This document shows, piece after piece, positions 25,379 to 35,035 of a DNA stretch of 64,000 nt (the first letter of the stretch is position 1; each line of letters opens with the position of its first letter). The notes beneath the pieces are model-generated. The model was not told the DNA's origin. It saw only the letters and a list, made by a program, of their open reading frames with translations, and searched no databases. The position numbers and the translations under genes are program-made. This DNA is from Albirhodobacter sp042466415 (GTDB taxonomy: Bacteria > Pseudomonadota > Alphaproteobacteria > Rhodobacterales > Rhodobacteraceae), in contig NZ_JAXHCH010000002.1 of NCBI RefSeq assembly GCF_042466415.1, forward strand, positions 62,001 to 126,000, given 5' to 3'.

Positions 25379-26229
25379 GCGAGTTTCGGGATCTCTTTTT
25401 GGTAAAGGATTTGCGTGCAACCCGCGTCAATCTCTTGATGAACGATTTTGCCGCGGGCTTGCCGAGCCCTCTTTCGTTCCTCGGTCTGGCTGATCTCTTG
25501 GCGCGTAATCTTGGCCTCGCACCCTGGAGCGCGCGTGTTTTGCCTATCTTGCACCGGGTGGATGTGTCTGACGGCCGTTCAAAGCCCGAGATGGAGAATA
25601 AATCGGGGATTTTTGAACCGATTGAGACGATGGAAGACCTGACAGGCTCGGTGCATGTCTCTCTTTTGCTCAATCTTCCTGGCTGCGAGAGCGAGAGCGC
25701 TCTGCGCGCGCAGATGCAAGGGCGGCGCATCGCAGGTGGCTTGATCCAGAATGATTGTGTCGACGTGCAGGCGGTGACGCCCGATGGCTCGGCTTTCCGC
25801 ACCCTCAAGCGCGGCTACGCAATGCTGCGCCCCGAACAAGCCGAACGCCGCTTTATCGCAATGGGCGACACGACGCCCGAGCAGCCCAGCCTCGCGCATC
25901 TGGCGGCTCTGCTATATCCGGCGGAGCGGCATGAGGGTTTTGGCTGGATCGTGCCAGCGGCGGTAGGCTACCGCCTGCTGGAAGACCCGCAGACCGCTCC
26001 CGCGCGGATTCGCACCCGTTGCAAAGATATCCCGCATGTGTTCGCCGAGCCGGTGGTCGGCATCGCGGAGCTGGTCTCGGTGCGCAATAAACGGCTCACG
26101 GGCCTAAGTAATGCCGACCTTGGCGCGGCTCTTTGGGCATGGGATGCACGCGGCGATCTCATTCTCGGCCACCCTGATTATCACCCTGTATTTTCCGATC
26201 ATTCTGAGGAGTTTATTACTCATGGTTAA
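25375..26229 (+). CDS. cas5f: Type I-F Cascade subunit Csy2/Cas5f
   Basis: A 284-aa protein. The Csy2 pattern of an N-terminal strand followed by SPLSFLGLADLLARNLGL (residues 32-49) and a central GSVHVSLLLNL strand with the RRIAGGLIQND segment are visible. Cas5f pairs with Cas8f to cap the 5' end of the crRNA in the effector. The start overlaps cas8f (ATGA) and the end overlaps cas7f by 8 bp. It is somewhat shorter than classical Csy2 (about 320 aa). Assignment rests on motif recognition plus position between the other csy genes. Confidence 0.82.
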   Translation: MSEFRDLFLVKDLRATRVNLLMNDFAAGLPSPLSFLGLADLLARNLGLAPWSARVLPILHRVDVSDGRSKPEMENKSGIFEPIETMEDLTGSVHVSLLLNLPGCESESALRAQMQGRRIAGGLIQNDCVDVQAVTPDGSAFRTLKRGYAMLRPEQAERRFIAMGDTTPEQPSLAHLAALLYPAERHEGFGWIVPAAVGYRLLEDPQTAPARIRTRCKDIPHVFAEPVVGIAELVSVRNKRLTGLSNADLGAALWAWDARGDLILGHPDYHPVFSDHSEEFITHG

Positions 26230-27307
26230 ATCCCCTTCCACTCTCTCGCTCGAAACCGGCATGCTCGCGTTTGCGCGTTCTGTGCAAATCACCGAGGGGC
26301 TGTTTTACGCCACGAACTCGGGCAAACTGGGTGTTCTGACGCCAATTGAGATCCTTGAAAAAGGTGTCCGCGGACAATCATCCGAGGATAGGGCGAAGAA
26401 CCCTGGTTTGAGCAATCCTCAATCGGTGGAATATGCGATCGTGCCGCAGGGCCATGATGGCGTGCGGCTTAGCTTCTCGGTCCGGTTCATGCCGCTCTCG
26501 CTGCGCCCGCATGCCTGCAATAACACTGATGTGGGGGCGGCCTATGTCCGTTTGGCACAGGCGTATCGCGACCGCGGGGGCTATAGCACGCTGGCGCTGC
26601 TCTATGTCTGGAACATTGCCAATGCGCGCTTTGCATGGCGCAACAGGTTCCAATCCGACGCAATGATGGTCTACGTAGAGACCGCTGCGGGCAAGTTGGT
26701 GTTTGATCCGTTCCGCCTCTCGCTCGAGGCGCCCGCCACCCGCGCGGATCTGCTCGCGGCGCTGGTGCTGGGGGGGGATGCGGAACTCGACGGGCTTCTT
26801 GCCGGTGTGGCTGAGGGGCTTTCCAACGACTCTCATGCGGGGTTTGTGGTTAAAGTGGCTTGGGATGCGGTAATGGAACCCGCGCAAGAGATCTTCCCCT
26901 CGCAGGAATACGTGCGCGACGAGAAAGCCGAAAAACTGCCGAGCCGCGTTTTCGCAAAACTTCCGACCTTCTTTGCGGGCCGCGACTTACAGCAAGCTTC
27001 GATGCATTCGCAAAAAATTGGTGCTGCGCTGCGTCATATCGACATTTGGCATGGAAGCGAGGCGCATGATGCGCCGATTGCGGTCAACCCTTACGGTGGC
27101 GTGCAAGAGACCAGCGCTGTGCTCCGCGATCCGAAATCGAAACGCTCTTTCTACGATCTGCGGGCCAAGGCTGAAGCGCTGATTTCTGGGCTTGAGACCC
27201 CCACGCTCGATGGCGAAATCTCAGGCGATGCGCATTTCGTGATGGCGAACCTGATCCGTGGCGGTGTCTTCGGCGCGAGCGGGAAAAAGGCGGAGGCGAA
27301 CGGATGA
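26222..27307 (+). CDS. cas7f: Type I-F Cascade backbone Csy3/Cas7f
   Basis: A 361-aa protein. The ATG at 26222 follows GAGGAG with 10 nt spacing and gives the proper Csy3 start (PSTLSLETGMLAFARSVQIT). An earlier in-frame Met at 26111 lies inside cas5f and is rejected. Hallmarks are IEILEKGVRGQ, HACNNTDVGAAYVRLA and NARFAWRNRFQSD, matching the Csy3 RNA-binding thumb and palm regions. Six copies normally form the helical backbone along the spacer part of the crRNA. The stop overlaps cas6f by 4 bp. Confidence 0.9.
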   Translation: MVKSPSTLSLETGMLAFARSVQITEGLFYATNSGKLGVLTPIEILEKGVRGQSSEDRAKNPGLSNPQSVEYAIVPQGHDGVRLSFSVRFMPLSLRPHACNNTDVGAAYVRLAQAYRDRGGYSTLALLYVWNIANARFAWRNRFQSDAMMVYVETAAGKLVFDPFRLSLEAPATRADLLAALVLGGDAELDGLLAGVAEGLSNDSHAGFVVKVAWDAVMEPAQEIFPSQEYVRDEKAEKLPSRVFAKLPTFFAGRDLQQASMHSQKIGAALRHIDIWHGSEAHDAPIAVNPYGGVQETSAVLRDPKSKRSFYDLRAKAEALISGLETPTLDGEISGDAHFVMANLIRGGVFGASGKKAEANG

Positions 27308-27966
27308 GCGTTCCCAACCCATCCTTGAACTCCGGGCAAGGGCTTTGTTTAGCGCAGGCGCGGCTATTGATACGGCCCGTCCGCGCGGCAATTGAGCTGG
27401 GCGCGGGAGGGGATGTTCTGGCGACAGCACTGCGCGCGGTTCATCATGCCAACCGTCATTGCCCGCGGGAGGATTTTGTCGCCATCGCCTTTCCGAAGAT
27501 GAGGATGGGCCGTGCCATGATGCTGCCTGGGGATGATCTGGAATTGCTCGGGTCGGAGACGTCATTGGCGGCTTTTCAGGCGTTGGACGGGACGAAAACG
27601 CTTGAGCGGCGCGGGATGATCGAGCCATTCGAAATCGGCGAGAGCTTTGCCGAAATCGGGCAGGAAGGGGCCGCCTATCTACGCGATCGGTCCTGCGAGA
27701 GGCACACCGCAGGCTGGCTTCGACGAAGTGCCGCGCGGGCCGAGCGGCGCGGCAAGCCGCTTGGCAAACCCGTAGAACCGCGCGCAAACGACACCAAAAC
27801 CTTAGTTTTGCAGCATGGGGACGCGGTTTTGCATGTGCGCGAGGTCTTGGGGATCTATACGGGCGCGCCTCTGATGGTCTCGACTTATGGACTGTCGCGG
27901 GCGGGCGAGCTTGCAGTCTTGCCCGTTTATGCAGATGCGCACATAAAGGCGCACGATGCAGTATAA
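27304..27966 (+). CDS. cas6f: CRISPR endoribonuclease Csy4/Cas6f
   Basis: A 220-aa protein. The N-terminal ferredoxin-like fold carries RAVHHANRHCPREDFVAIAF with a candidate catalytic His near residue 47. The C-terminal motif STYGLSRAGELAVLPVY matches the YGLS...G ending of Csy4. An Arg-rich helix (TAGWLRRSAARAERRGKPLG) corresponds to the segment that grips the repeat hairpin. It should cleave 3' of the CCGCC/GGCGG stem to give the CTGAGAGA handle. It is about 30 aa longer than the 187-aa Pseudomonas enzyme. It overlaps cas1 by 11 bp. Confidence 0.87.
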   Translation: MSVPNPSLNSGQGLCLAQARLLIRPVRAAIELGAGGDVLATALRAVHHANRHCPREDFVAIAFPKMRMGRAMMLPGDDLELLGSETSLAAFQALDGTKTLERRGMIEPFEIGESFAEIGQEGAAYLRDRSCERHTAGWLRRSAARAERRGKPLGKPVEPRANDTKTLVLQHGDAVLHVREVLGIYTGAPLMVSTYGLSRAGELAVLPVYADAHIKAHDAV

Positions 27967-28909
27967 GGGCGGCCCGCGCCTTTTGATCACGGATCGCGAA
28001 GGAGCGCTGTATCTGGAGCGCGCGCGCGTAGATGTAGAAGGCGAGCGTGTTGTTTATCATATCACCGATGACGAGATGCAGCGCCATTTCAACATTCCAC
28101 ACGTCAATCTTGCAGTGCTATTTTTGGGCCAAGGCACCTCAATCTCGCAGCCTGCGATGCGGCTTTTGGCGGAGGAAAGGGTGCATGTCGCTGTAACGGG
28201 GAGCGGCGGCGCGCCATTGCACATGGGCAGCCTTACGACCTACACCGGCACCCGCCATTTTCGCGCGCTCTTGCCGATCTATCTCGACCCTGTGCTTTCT
28301 CTACACGCCGCAAAAGCGGTGATGCGGGACCGCACAGAACGGATGCGCAAGCTTGGTGGGGCAGGGGCGCAAAAGCATCTACGCCAGCGTGAGACCTCGG
28401 GGCTGAGCAAACTTTGCGTAAAATTTGACGAGTCTCTGGCGCGGGCGGAGGATGTTCAGCAGTTGCTCGGCTTTGAGGGTCAGTTTTCAAAAGCTTGCTA
28501 CGCGGAGTTCTCGCGTTATGCGGATTTGGGTAAAGAGGTGCCGTTCAAGCGCGATGCGGGGACAGGGGGCGAGGCAACAGATCCGATTTCGCGCGTTAAT
28601 CGTTTGATAGATCATGGTAATTATCTTTGCTATGGTATGGCGGGCGCAGCTCTATGGGCGCTTGGCATCCCGCCGCATATGAGCGTATTTCACGGCAAAA
28701 CTCGTGCAGGCGGCTTCGTTTTTGATCTGGCGGATAGTTTCAAAGACGCGCTGGTCTTGCCACTGGCGTTCGCACTGGCGCGGGAGAAAGACACTGACGA
28801 AGCCGAGAGTATTTTCCGTGGACGACTTATCAACGCGTTCGACGACCGCGAGGTTTTGAAGTTAGCGATTGCAACGGTGGATCGGATGCTAGAGGCGGCG
28901 GATGCGTGA
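27956..28909 (+). CDS. cas1: CRISPR-associated integrase Cas1 (type I-F)
   Basis: A 317-aa protein with Cas1 blocks: PRLLITDREGALYLERARVD at the N-terminus, then GQFSKACYAEFSRYADLG containing the first catalytic-type Glu region, HGKTRAGGFVFDLADSFKDA with the catalytic His, and DLADSFKD supplying the acidic residue. Length and the MSVFHGKTR segment fit the I-F form. It inserts new spacers with the Cas2 domain of the downstream fusion. In most I-F loci cas1 precedes the csy genes; here it follows cas6f. It overlaps the next gene by 8 bp. Confidence 0.92.
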   Translation: MQYKGGPRLLITDREGALYLERARVDVEGERVVYHITDDEMQRHFNIPHVNLAVLFLGQGTSISQPAMRLLAEERVHVAVTGSGGAPLHMGSLTTYTGTRHFRALLPIYLDPVLSLHAAKAVMRDRTERMRKLGGAGAQKHLRQRETSGLSKLCVKFDESLARAEDVQQLLGFEGQFSKACYAEFSRYADLGKEVPFKRDAGTGGEATDPISRVNRLIDHGNYLCYGMAGAALWALGIPPHMSVFHGKTRAGGFVFDLADSFKDALVLPLAFALAREKDTDEAESIFRGRLINAFDDREVLKLAIATVDRMLEAADA

Positions 28910-31900
28910 GATCATCGCCGTTTGCCGGTCGGAAAAGCGCGCGCGGGACCATGTGGCGCGAGTTTTGGACCGATATTTTTGGCGGATAGGCGATCGAACA
29001 TGGCGCGGCAAGGCCACCAATGCGTGCCTCGATCGGGTGGCAAAAGAGCTCCGCAAACGTGCGACCCGCAACACGGCCGTGGTCGTGCATGAAATCCGCA
29101 GCACCGCCGAGAGCCGCAAGCCGATCATCCGTATCGGCGCGCGCCATGCGTTCTCAACGGAGGGGGTTGTGCCTGTGGCGACCCATCCCGCCGAGCATCG
29201 CGCTGGCGCCGCGCGCAGCCAAGCTGAGCGATCCTCGGGCGCGGTTCTGGCGATTGCGGCGTTGTTTCATGATTTGGGCAAGGCGTTTACGCTGTTCCAG
29301 ACCAAGCTGCGGCGGGCCCTGCAGGGGGCGCGAGGCGAAGGTGATGCGGTGCGCCATGAGCTGATTTCGGCGGCGGTCTGGGATCATCTCTTCGGCGCGC
29401 TGCCCGATGCCGCGCTGATCGAAGCGCTTAAAACCCTTACGCCCGCGCAAGTGGATGCGGCCTGTGACGCCGTGCGTCCATCGTTGCTGGCGCTATTTCG
29501 ACAGGCGCACACGCCTCACCCGCTGACCTTCGCGTTTTTGGGCGAAGAGGGTGCGCTGGCCTATACGATCGGGCTTCTGATCCTGACCCACCACAAGCTC
29601 CCAAACTCCGATAGGGACCATGTGACCCTTTTGCCCGAGCGCCATATTTGCGCGGAGAGCTCACTCTCGCCCGAGGATCTGTGCGTGGCGCGCGGCGAGC
29701 CGTTTTGGCATGCGCAATGGTGGCTGGGGGCTATGGCGCGCGAGGCGGCACTGCTGCGCCCTGACGCCCGGATGGCCAGCGCTGATATCGGCCTGCGCGC
29801 CGCTTTGATGTTTGCCGATCATTACGGCTCCGCGAAAAAACAGCCCGCAAACGAGATCGCCGATCATCTGGCCAATACCATCAACGTTGATAGCAAGCCC
29901 CTCCCCGCTGATAGCTTGTCGCGCCATGTTCAGCGCGTTTATCGCTACTGCCGCTTTTCGCACGAGATGCTCTTTGCGCTGCGCGAGCGCTATCCGGCTT
30001 TGGATGAGGCCGCGCTGCCGCCGGCTGTGGCGCTTCCGGATGTCTCTAAATTGGCGCGGTTCGCGTGGCAGGCCGAGTCGGCGCGGGCCGCGCGCCGGAT
30101 GTGTGCCGAGCGCGAGGGCGGGTTCTTCGCGACGATCCTTGCTGGAACCGGCAGCGGCAAGACCCGCGCCGCCCCGACCATTCTCGCCAATGCCGCGATG
30201 GGCGATGCACGCGCCGAGCGGCGGTATGTCCGCATGACGTTGGCGCTTGGGTTGCGGGTTCTGGCTACGCAATCCGCGCAGGATTATGTCGATGATCTGG
30301 GGTTTTCGGCGCGCGATATCGCGGTGATGATCGGCGATCCGCCGCTAGCGTTTGAGCCTAAAGAGCAACAGGTTGCGGATGGTTCGGAGAGTCTCTTCAC
30401 GCTTCCTGAATGGCTGCGCGTTGAGAGCCCCGAAACGCGTATCCCGCAAGCGGGCGACGCGGCCGAGGCGCAATGGCTTGCAGGGCTATCGATGGATACA
30501 GATCGTGGCCTTCCGGCGTTCCTCTCGATGATTTTGGAAGAGCGCAGCGGCAAGGGGATCGCTGCGAAGCGCTTTGTTCAGGCCCCAGTGATGGTCGGCA
30601 CGGTGGATCACCTGATGGGGGTGGCTGCCCCGACTAATTCGCGGTTCTTGCTGCAAACGGTGCGGGTAATGACCTCGGATCTGATCTTAGATGAGATCGA
30701 TCAGTATGATGGAGAGGATCTCGCCGCCATCGCGCGTCTGGTGTTTCAGGCCGGTGCGGCGGGGCGGCGGGTTATGGCGATGTCGGCCACGCTCACCCCC
30801 GATATCGCTCAGGCGCTCTATCTGGCCTATCGCACTGGCTGGGCAGAGCACGCCCGCGCCACTGGTGCGCCCATGCATGTCAATCTCTTGCTGACGGGCG
30901 ATGCGCCGAATTCGGTCTGCACCAACGCGCAGGGCGAAGAGATTGGCGCGCTCTTGGATCGCTGTCGCGCCGCACTTCTTGCAGGGATCGTCCAGGCCCC
31001 CGCACTCCGGCGCGGCGCGATTTTGCCCCCTTGCGAGAGCTGGTCGGATTTGGTCGCGCAGATCGACCAAGGGGCTTTGCGGCTCCATGAGGAAACGGCC
31101 GTGGCCCTCGACGGGCTGCGCGTTTCGGTCGGGCTTGTGCGCATGACCCGCATTGCCCATGCCACGGCACTCGCAGCCCAGCTCCCCTCTGGCGATCTTG
31201 GCGCGCGGCTGCGTCTGATGATTTGTCTTCATGCGCAAATGCCCCGTCTGCACCGCGGCTTTATCGAGATGCGCCTCAAGAGCGCGCTGACCCGAAAGCC
31301 ACTGGCGCCGGATTTTGACCCCGAGGCCAACCTGCGCTCGCTCTGTGCCGAGTTCGAGGTTTTTGACCGCGCCCGTCTGATCGGCGCGCGCGATATTGAG
31401 ATCGTGGTGGTGACGACTCCTGTCATTGAAACAGGCAATGATGTGGATTTTGATTGGGCGATTTTGGACCCGATCTCGACCCGCGCGATTATCCAATCCG
31501 CAGGCCGCGTGCGCCGCCATCGGCCTGCGATAGGGCTGGGGGCGAATGTGCTGATCCTTGGGCGCAGTCCGATTGCAATGCAGAGTGGGATTTTGGCGCA
31601 TCCTGGTGTGGAGACACCCAGCGACCCCGAGACGGGTGTGCCGAGGTTGGGCGCATTGGACGCTTACGAGGGCAGAGAATTTGCGGCGCTCGCGGGGGTG
31701 GTTGGGTTCGGAACGATCTCCGCCGCCCCGCTGCTCTCGGAGGACGGTCCATTTCCGCTTCGCGATGCCGAGGCTGCTCTGCGCGCACGATTGATCTCGA
31801 CCGATGCGCGCGCTCCATTGGGCAAATATCTCACCCAGCCGACCGCGCGTTGGAACCTAAAAATGACCCAGACGCGCAGGTTCCGACGGTCCGATACGGC

Positions 31901-32243
31901 GGAGGTTGTATATGCACAAATGGGCGAGAGCGCTGACGCCGCGCGTTGGTTTGTTACCCTGACGCCGTTTGTGCGGGCCGCGCGCGCGGTGGAGGCGCTG
32001 CTGCTCGCGCAGCCAAACCTCGAGGCGGCCGCCCTGTTCGGAGACCTCACGGGGCTTGGTTGGACGGCCCTAACGGGCGGCACGCGGGAGATGGCCGAGA
32101 GCGACCGAAACGCCCTTCTGCGCTGTTCGATCCCCAGTTTTGAAAATGGGCTGGAGGCGCAGCTAACTTATACCGATTTCACAGGCTTCACACGAGGAAC
32201 CGTCGAAGATCTTTTTGCGCCCTTCGGAAAACGCCTGAAGTAA
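28902..32243 (+). CDS. cas3: Cas2-Cas3 fusion nuclease-helicase (type I-F)
   Basis: A 1113-aa protein. Residues 1-95 are the fused Cas2-like domain (AVCRSEKRARDHVARVLDRY). An HD nuclease motif FHDLGKAF is near residue 122. Helicase motifs are Walker A ILAGTGSGKTRAAPTI near residue 415, DEAD-box form ILDEIDQYDGED near 597, motif III MSATLTPD near 628 and motif VI IQSAGRVRRHR near 865. The Cas2-Cas3 fusion is diagnostic of type I-F. It degrades targets recruited by the Csy complex and works with Cas1 in adaptation. It ends 93 nt before the first repeat. Confidence 0.94.
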   Translation: MREIIAVCRSEKRARDHVARVLDRYFWRIGDRTWRGKATNACLDRVAKELRKRATRNTAVVVHEIRSTAESRKPIIRIGARHAFSTEGVVPVATHPAEHRAGAARSQAERSSGAVLAIAALFHDLGKAFTLFQTKLRRALQGARGEGDAVRHELISAAVWDHLFGALPDAALIEALKTLTPAQVDAACDAVRPSLLALFRQAHTPHPLTFAFLGEEGALAYTIGLLILTHHKLPNSDRDHVTLLPERHICAESSLSPEDLCVARGEPFWHAQWWLGAMAREAALLRPDARMASADIGLRAALMFADHYGSAKKQPANEIADHLANTINVDSKPLPADSLSRHVQRVYRYCRFSHEMLFALRERYPALDEAALPPAVALPDVSKLARFAWQAESARAARRMCAEREGGFFATILAGTGSGKTRAAPTILANAAMGDARAERRYVRMTLALGLRVLATQSAQDYVDDLGFSARDIAVMIGDPPLAFEPKEQQVADGSESLFTLPEWLRVESPETRIPQAGDAAEAQWLAGLSMDTDRGLPAFLSMILEERSGKGIAAKRFVQAPVMVGTVDHLMGVAAPTNSRFLLQTVRVMTSDLILDEIDQYDGEDLAAIARLVFQAGAAGRRVMAMSATLTPDIAQALYLAYRTGWAEHARATGAPMHVNLLLTGDAPNSVCTNAQGEEIGALLDRCRAALLAGIVQAPALRRGAILPPCESWSDLVAQIDQGALRLHEETAVALDGLRVSVGLVRMTRIAHATALAAQLPSGDLGARLRLMICLHAQMPRLHRGFIEMRLKSALTRKPLAPDFDPEANLRSLCAEFEVFDRARLIGARDIEIVVVTTPVIETGNDVDFDWAILDPISTRAIIQSAGRVRRHRPAIGLGANVLILGRSPIAMQSGILAHPGVETPSDPETGVPRLGALDAYEGREFAALAGVVGFGTISAAPLLSEDGPFPLRDAEAALRARLISTDARAPLGKYLTQPTARWNLKMTQTRRFRRSDTAEVVYAQMGESADAARWFVTLTPFVRAARAVEALLLAQPNLEAAALFGDLTGLGWTALTGGTREMAESDRNALLRCSIPSFENGLEAQLTYTDFTGFTRGTVEDLFAPFGKRLK

Positions 32244-32336
32244 CAAGGGCTTGTGATCGCTCTTTTACAATATGGTATTGCATGGTTTTAGCATGCAATG
32301 CGTTGAAATAACGCGTTTTTCATGCGAAAAAGCACT
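32244..32336 (+). promoter_or_regulatory. CRISPR leader
   Basis: An AT-rich 93-nt segment between cas3 and the first repeat. It contains a perfect inverted repeat ATTGCATG / CATGCAAT (32277-32284 and 32292-32299, 7-nt loop) and a weaker TTTTC/GAAAA dyad near 32315-32327. The leader side is set by the repeat orientation and by the degenerate repeat at the opposite end of the array. Confidence 0.65.
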
Positions 32337-34825
32337 GTTTCCCGCCGGATAGGCGGCTGAGAGACTGAAATAGCGCACGACAATCTCCTGACCGAAGTTT
32401 CCCGCCGGATAGGCGGCTGAGAGACGTGACTGACAAAGGGAGCCATCTCGATCCAAGTTTCCCGCCGGATAGGCGGCTGAGAGATGTGCCCCCGCTTCAA
32501 TGGCTAGAACCATACAGTTTCCCGCCGGATAGGCGGCTGAGAGATGAGTAAGTCGCACGGCGCGGTTCAACGACGCGTTTCCCGCCGGATAGGCGGCTGA
32601 GAGATCGTGGGAAATCCAGAAGTCGGCACCAACTATGTTTCCCGCCGGATAGGCGGCTGAGAGATAGAATCATCCTCCGAAATCTGCATGTCATCCGTTT
32701 CCCGCCGGATAGGCGGCTGAGAGAAACACCGCAGTTTACGGCAACGAACTGCCTAGGTTTCCCGCCGGATAGGCGGCTGAGAGAAGCCACGAGCAGGGCC
32801 GCAGCTTGGTTGCATCGTTTCCCGCCGGATAGGCGGCTGAGAGACGATGCTCTGCCAGCGCATCTGGGATTGGTTTGTTTCCCGCCGGATAGGCGGCTGA
32901 GAGATGCCAGTGTTTGCTCCTGTGTGCGAGCGCCCAGTTTCCCGCCGGATAGGCGGCTGAGAGAATCATGTATTCGGCGGCAGTATCGCAGGCGAGGTTT
33001 CCCGCCGGATAGGCGGCTGAGAGACCACCAGCATAGCCAAGCCGATCCAGAATCCGGTTTCCCGCCGGATAGGCGGCTGAGAGACCTCCGACGCAACGGT
33101 TATCGCTCGGCTGGATGTTTCCCGCCGGATAGGCGGCTGAGAGAATAACGTCGCTTCGGAGGCGTGGATGGGCAAAGTTTCCCGCCGGATAGGCGGCTGA
33201 GAGATATCAACATGCGCCGCCCCCGCACACGCCAATGTTTCCCGCCGGATAGGCGGCTGAGAGACAGCGAGGCCGAGGCCCGCGACACAAAGGAAAGTTT
33301 CCCGCCGGATAGGCGGCTGAGAGATAAAGCTACACCAAACACCTAGCACTTACCCGGTTTCCCGCCGGATAGGCGGCTGAGAGAGCCAACCATCTCCTCA
33401 GCATTGCGGGCAAGCGGTTTCCCGCCGGATAGGCGGCTGAGAGATCAGCGGGCGCAAAGGGGCGCTCATCTTCATCGTTTCCCGCCGGATAGGCGGCTGA
33501 GAGAAACCACCAGTCATCTCATCTTGTAGCGCCACAGTTTCCCGCCGGATAGGCGGCTGAGAGAATCATCGCGGCCTTTCTCGCAGGCAATTGCATGTTT
33601 CCCGCCGGATAGGCGGCTGAGAGAATGAACCCTGAAGGCGGGATGGTAATGACCGTGTTTCCCGCCGGATAGGCGGCTGAGAGAACAATGCAGGACATTA
33701 AGGACGCAAAGACATTGTTTCCCGCCGGATAGGCGGCTGAGAGAGTGAGGCAATCCGTTGCCATCGAGGAGGATCCGTTTCCCGCCGGATAGGCGGCTGA
33801 GAGAAATATTGAACAACCAGCTAGGCTTGTGCCGTGGTTTCCCGCCGGATAGGCGGCTGAGAGATGGACCGCGCGACGTGCTACATGCGGCATGCCGTTT
33901 CCCGCCGGATAGGCGGCTGAGAGAATAGCCTGCGTTGCAGCTAGGTAGGCGTTAATGTTTCCCGCCGGATAGGCGGCTGAGAGAACTGCCGGATCGAACG
34001 GGTTGCGGGTGTATTCGTTTCCCGCCGGATAGGCGGCTGAGAGAGTCAAGATACCGCTCAAGTGCCTCCATATACCGTTTTCCCGCCGGATAGGCGGCTG
34101 AGATACCACGATCGGCTGGACCGCTCACCCACGACCGGTTTCCCGCCGGATAGGCGGCTGAGAGATTGGCGCTGATCCGCACTCGCCTCGCCTCTTTGTT
34201 TCCCGCCGGATAGGCGGCTGAGAGACGAAAGTGTTTGTGCGGGCTTCGGCCAGAGTGGTTTCCCGCCGGATAGGCGGCTGAGAGATCGTCCAAATGCACA
34301 TATCGCATCGGCATCGAGTTTCCCGCCGGATAGGCGGCTGAGAGAAAGAGGTTCAGGGCTGGGATCACTGGATCAGGGTTTCCCGCCGGATAGGCGGCTG
34401 AGAGAGCTCACCCACGATCGGCTGGACCGCTCACCCAGTTTCCCGCCGGATAGGCGGCTGAGAGAGCACACAAAGCACGGCAGTTGCGCGACCAGCCGTT
34501 TCCCGCCGGATAGGCGGCTGAGAGACAAAACAGTGCTCTACATATGCGAGCACTGCGGTTTCCCGCCGGATAGGCGGCTGAGAGAATCGGCAGCCGTTAC
34601 CCAGGACGGACGCCGTTGTTTCCCGCCGGATAGGCGGCTGAGAGATGCTAGTCGCGGCTTGCGGCTCAACCAATATTGTTTCCCGCCGGATAGGCGGCTG
34701 AGAGATCAATATATACTGGCCCTAACTTGAAGTGCATGTTTCCCGCCGGATAGGCGGCTGAGAGACAAACGAGCTGCGATTTGTATGTGAACCCCCAGTT
34801 TCCCGCCGGATAGGCGGCTTAGAGA
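32337..34825 (+). CRISPR. Type I-F CRISPR array, 42 repeats and 41 spacers
   Basis: Repeats are 28 bp and spacers 32 bp, giving a 60-bp period. Each repeat starts GTTTCCCGCC and has the I-F architecture: 5-bp stem CCGCC/GGCGG, 5-nt loop GGATA, 3' handle CTGAGAGA. All copies appear identical except repeat 30 (34077-34105: one extra T and end GATA instead of GAGA) and the last repeat (34798-34825, CTTAGAGA). Terminal decay at the right end and cas genes at the left indicate transcription rightwards. Spacers 30 (34106-34137) and 35 (34406-34437) share 26 nt. The long open frames through the array are artefacts of the 60-nt period. Confidence 0.98.
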
Positions 34826-35035
34826 TTTGCTGGGCCTTCCTTTTTCAGTCGGCGCTTTCGAAGCGTCTGAACATCTTAACATGATCGTTTGTGAAATTCC
34901 GCAAACCATCTGGATATCTGCATGTGTTTCAAAGCAGATCAATGCTTGTATGGATGCAGCATAAGGCGAAGGTGAGACATCGTATCTATATCAAAAAAAA
35001 GCTGTGGTCCGGCAGCTTTTGATAAGGCGGATCGA

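Noticed and set aside
32265..34942. Many long open frames on both strands across 32.3-34.9 kb with repeated peptides such as LSAAYPAGN, SLSRLSGGK and FPPDRRLRD
   Set aside because: They are produced by the 28-bp CRISPR repeat with a 60-nt period (a multiple of three), which keeps frames open; they are not genes.
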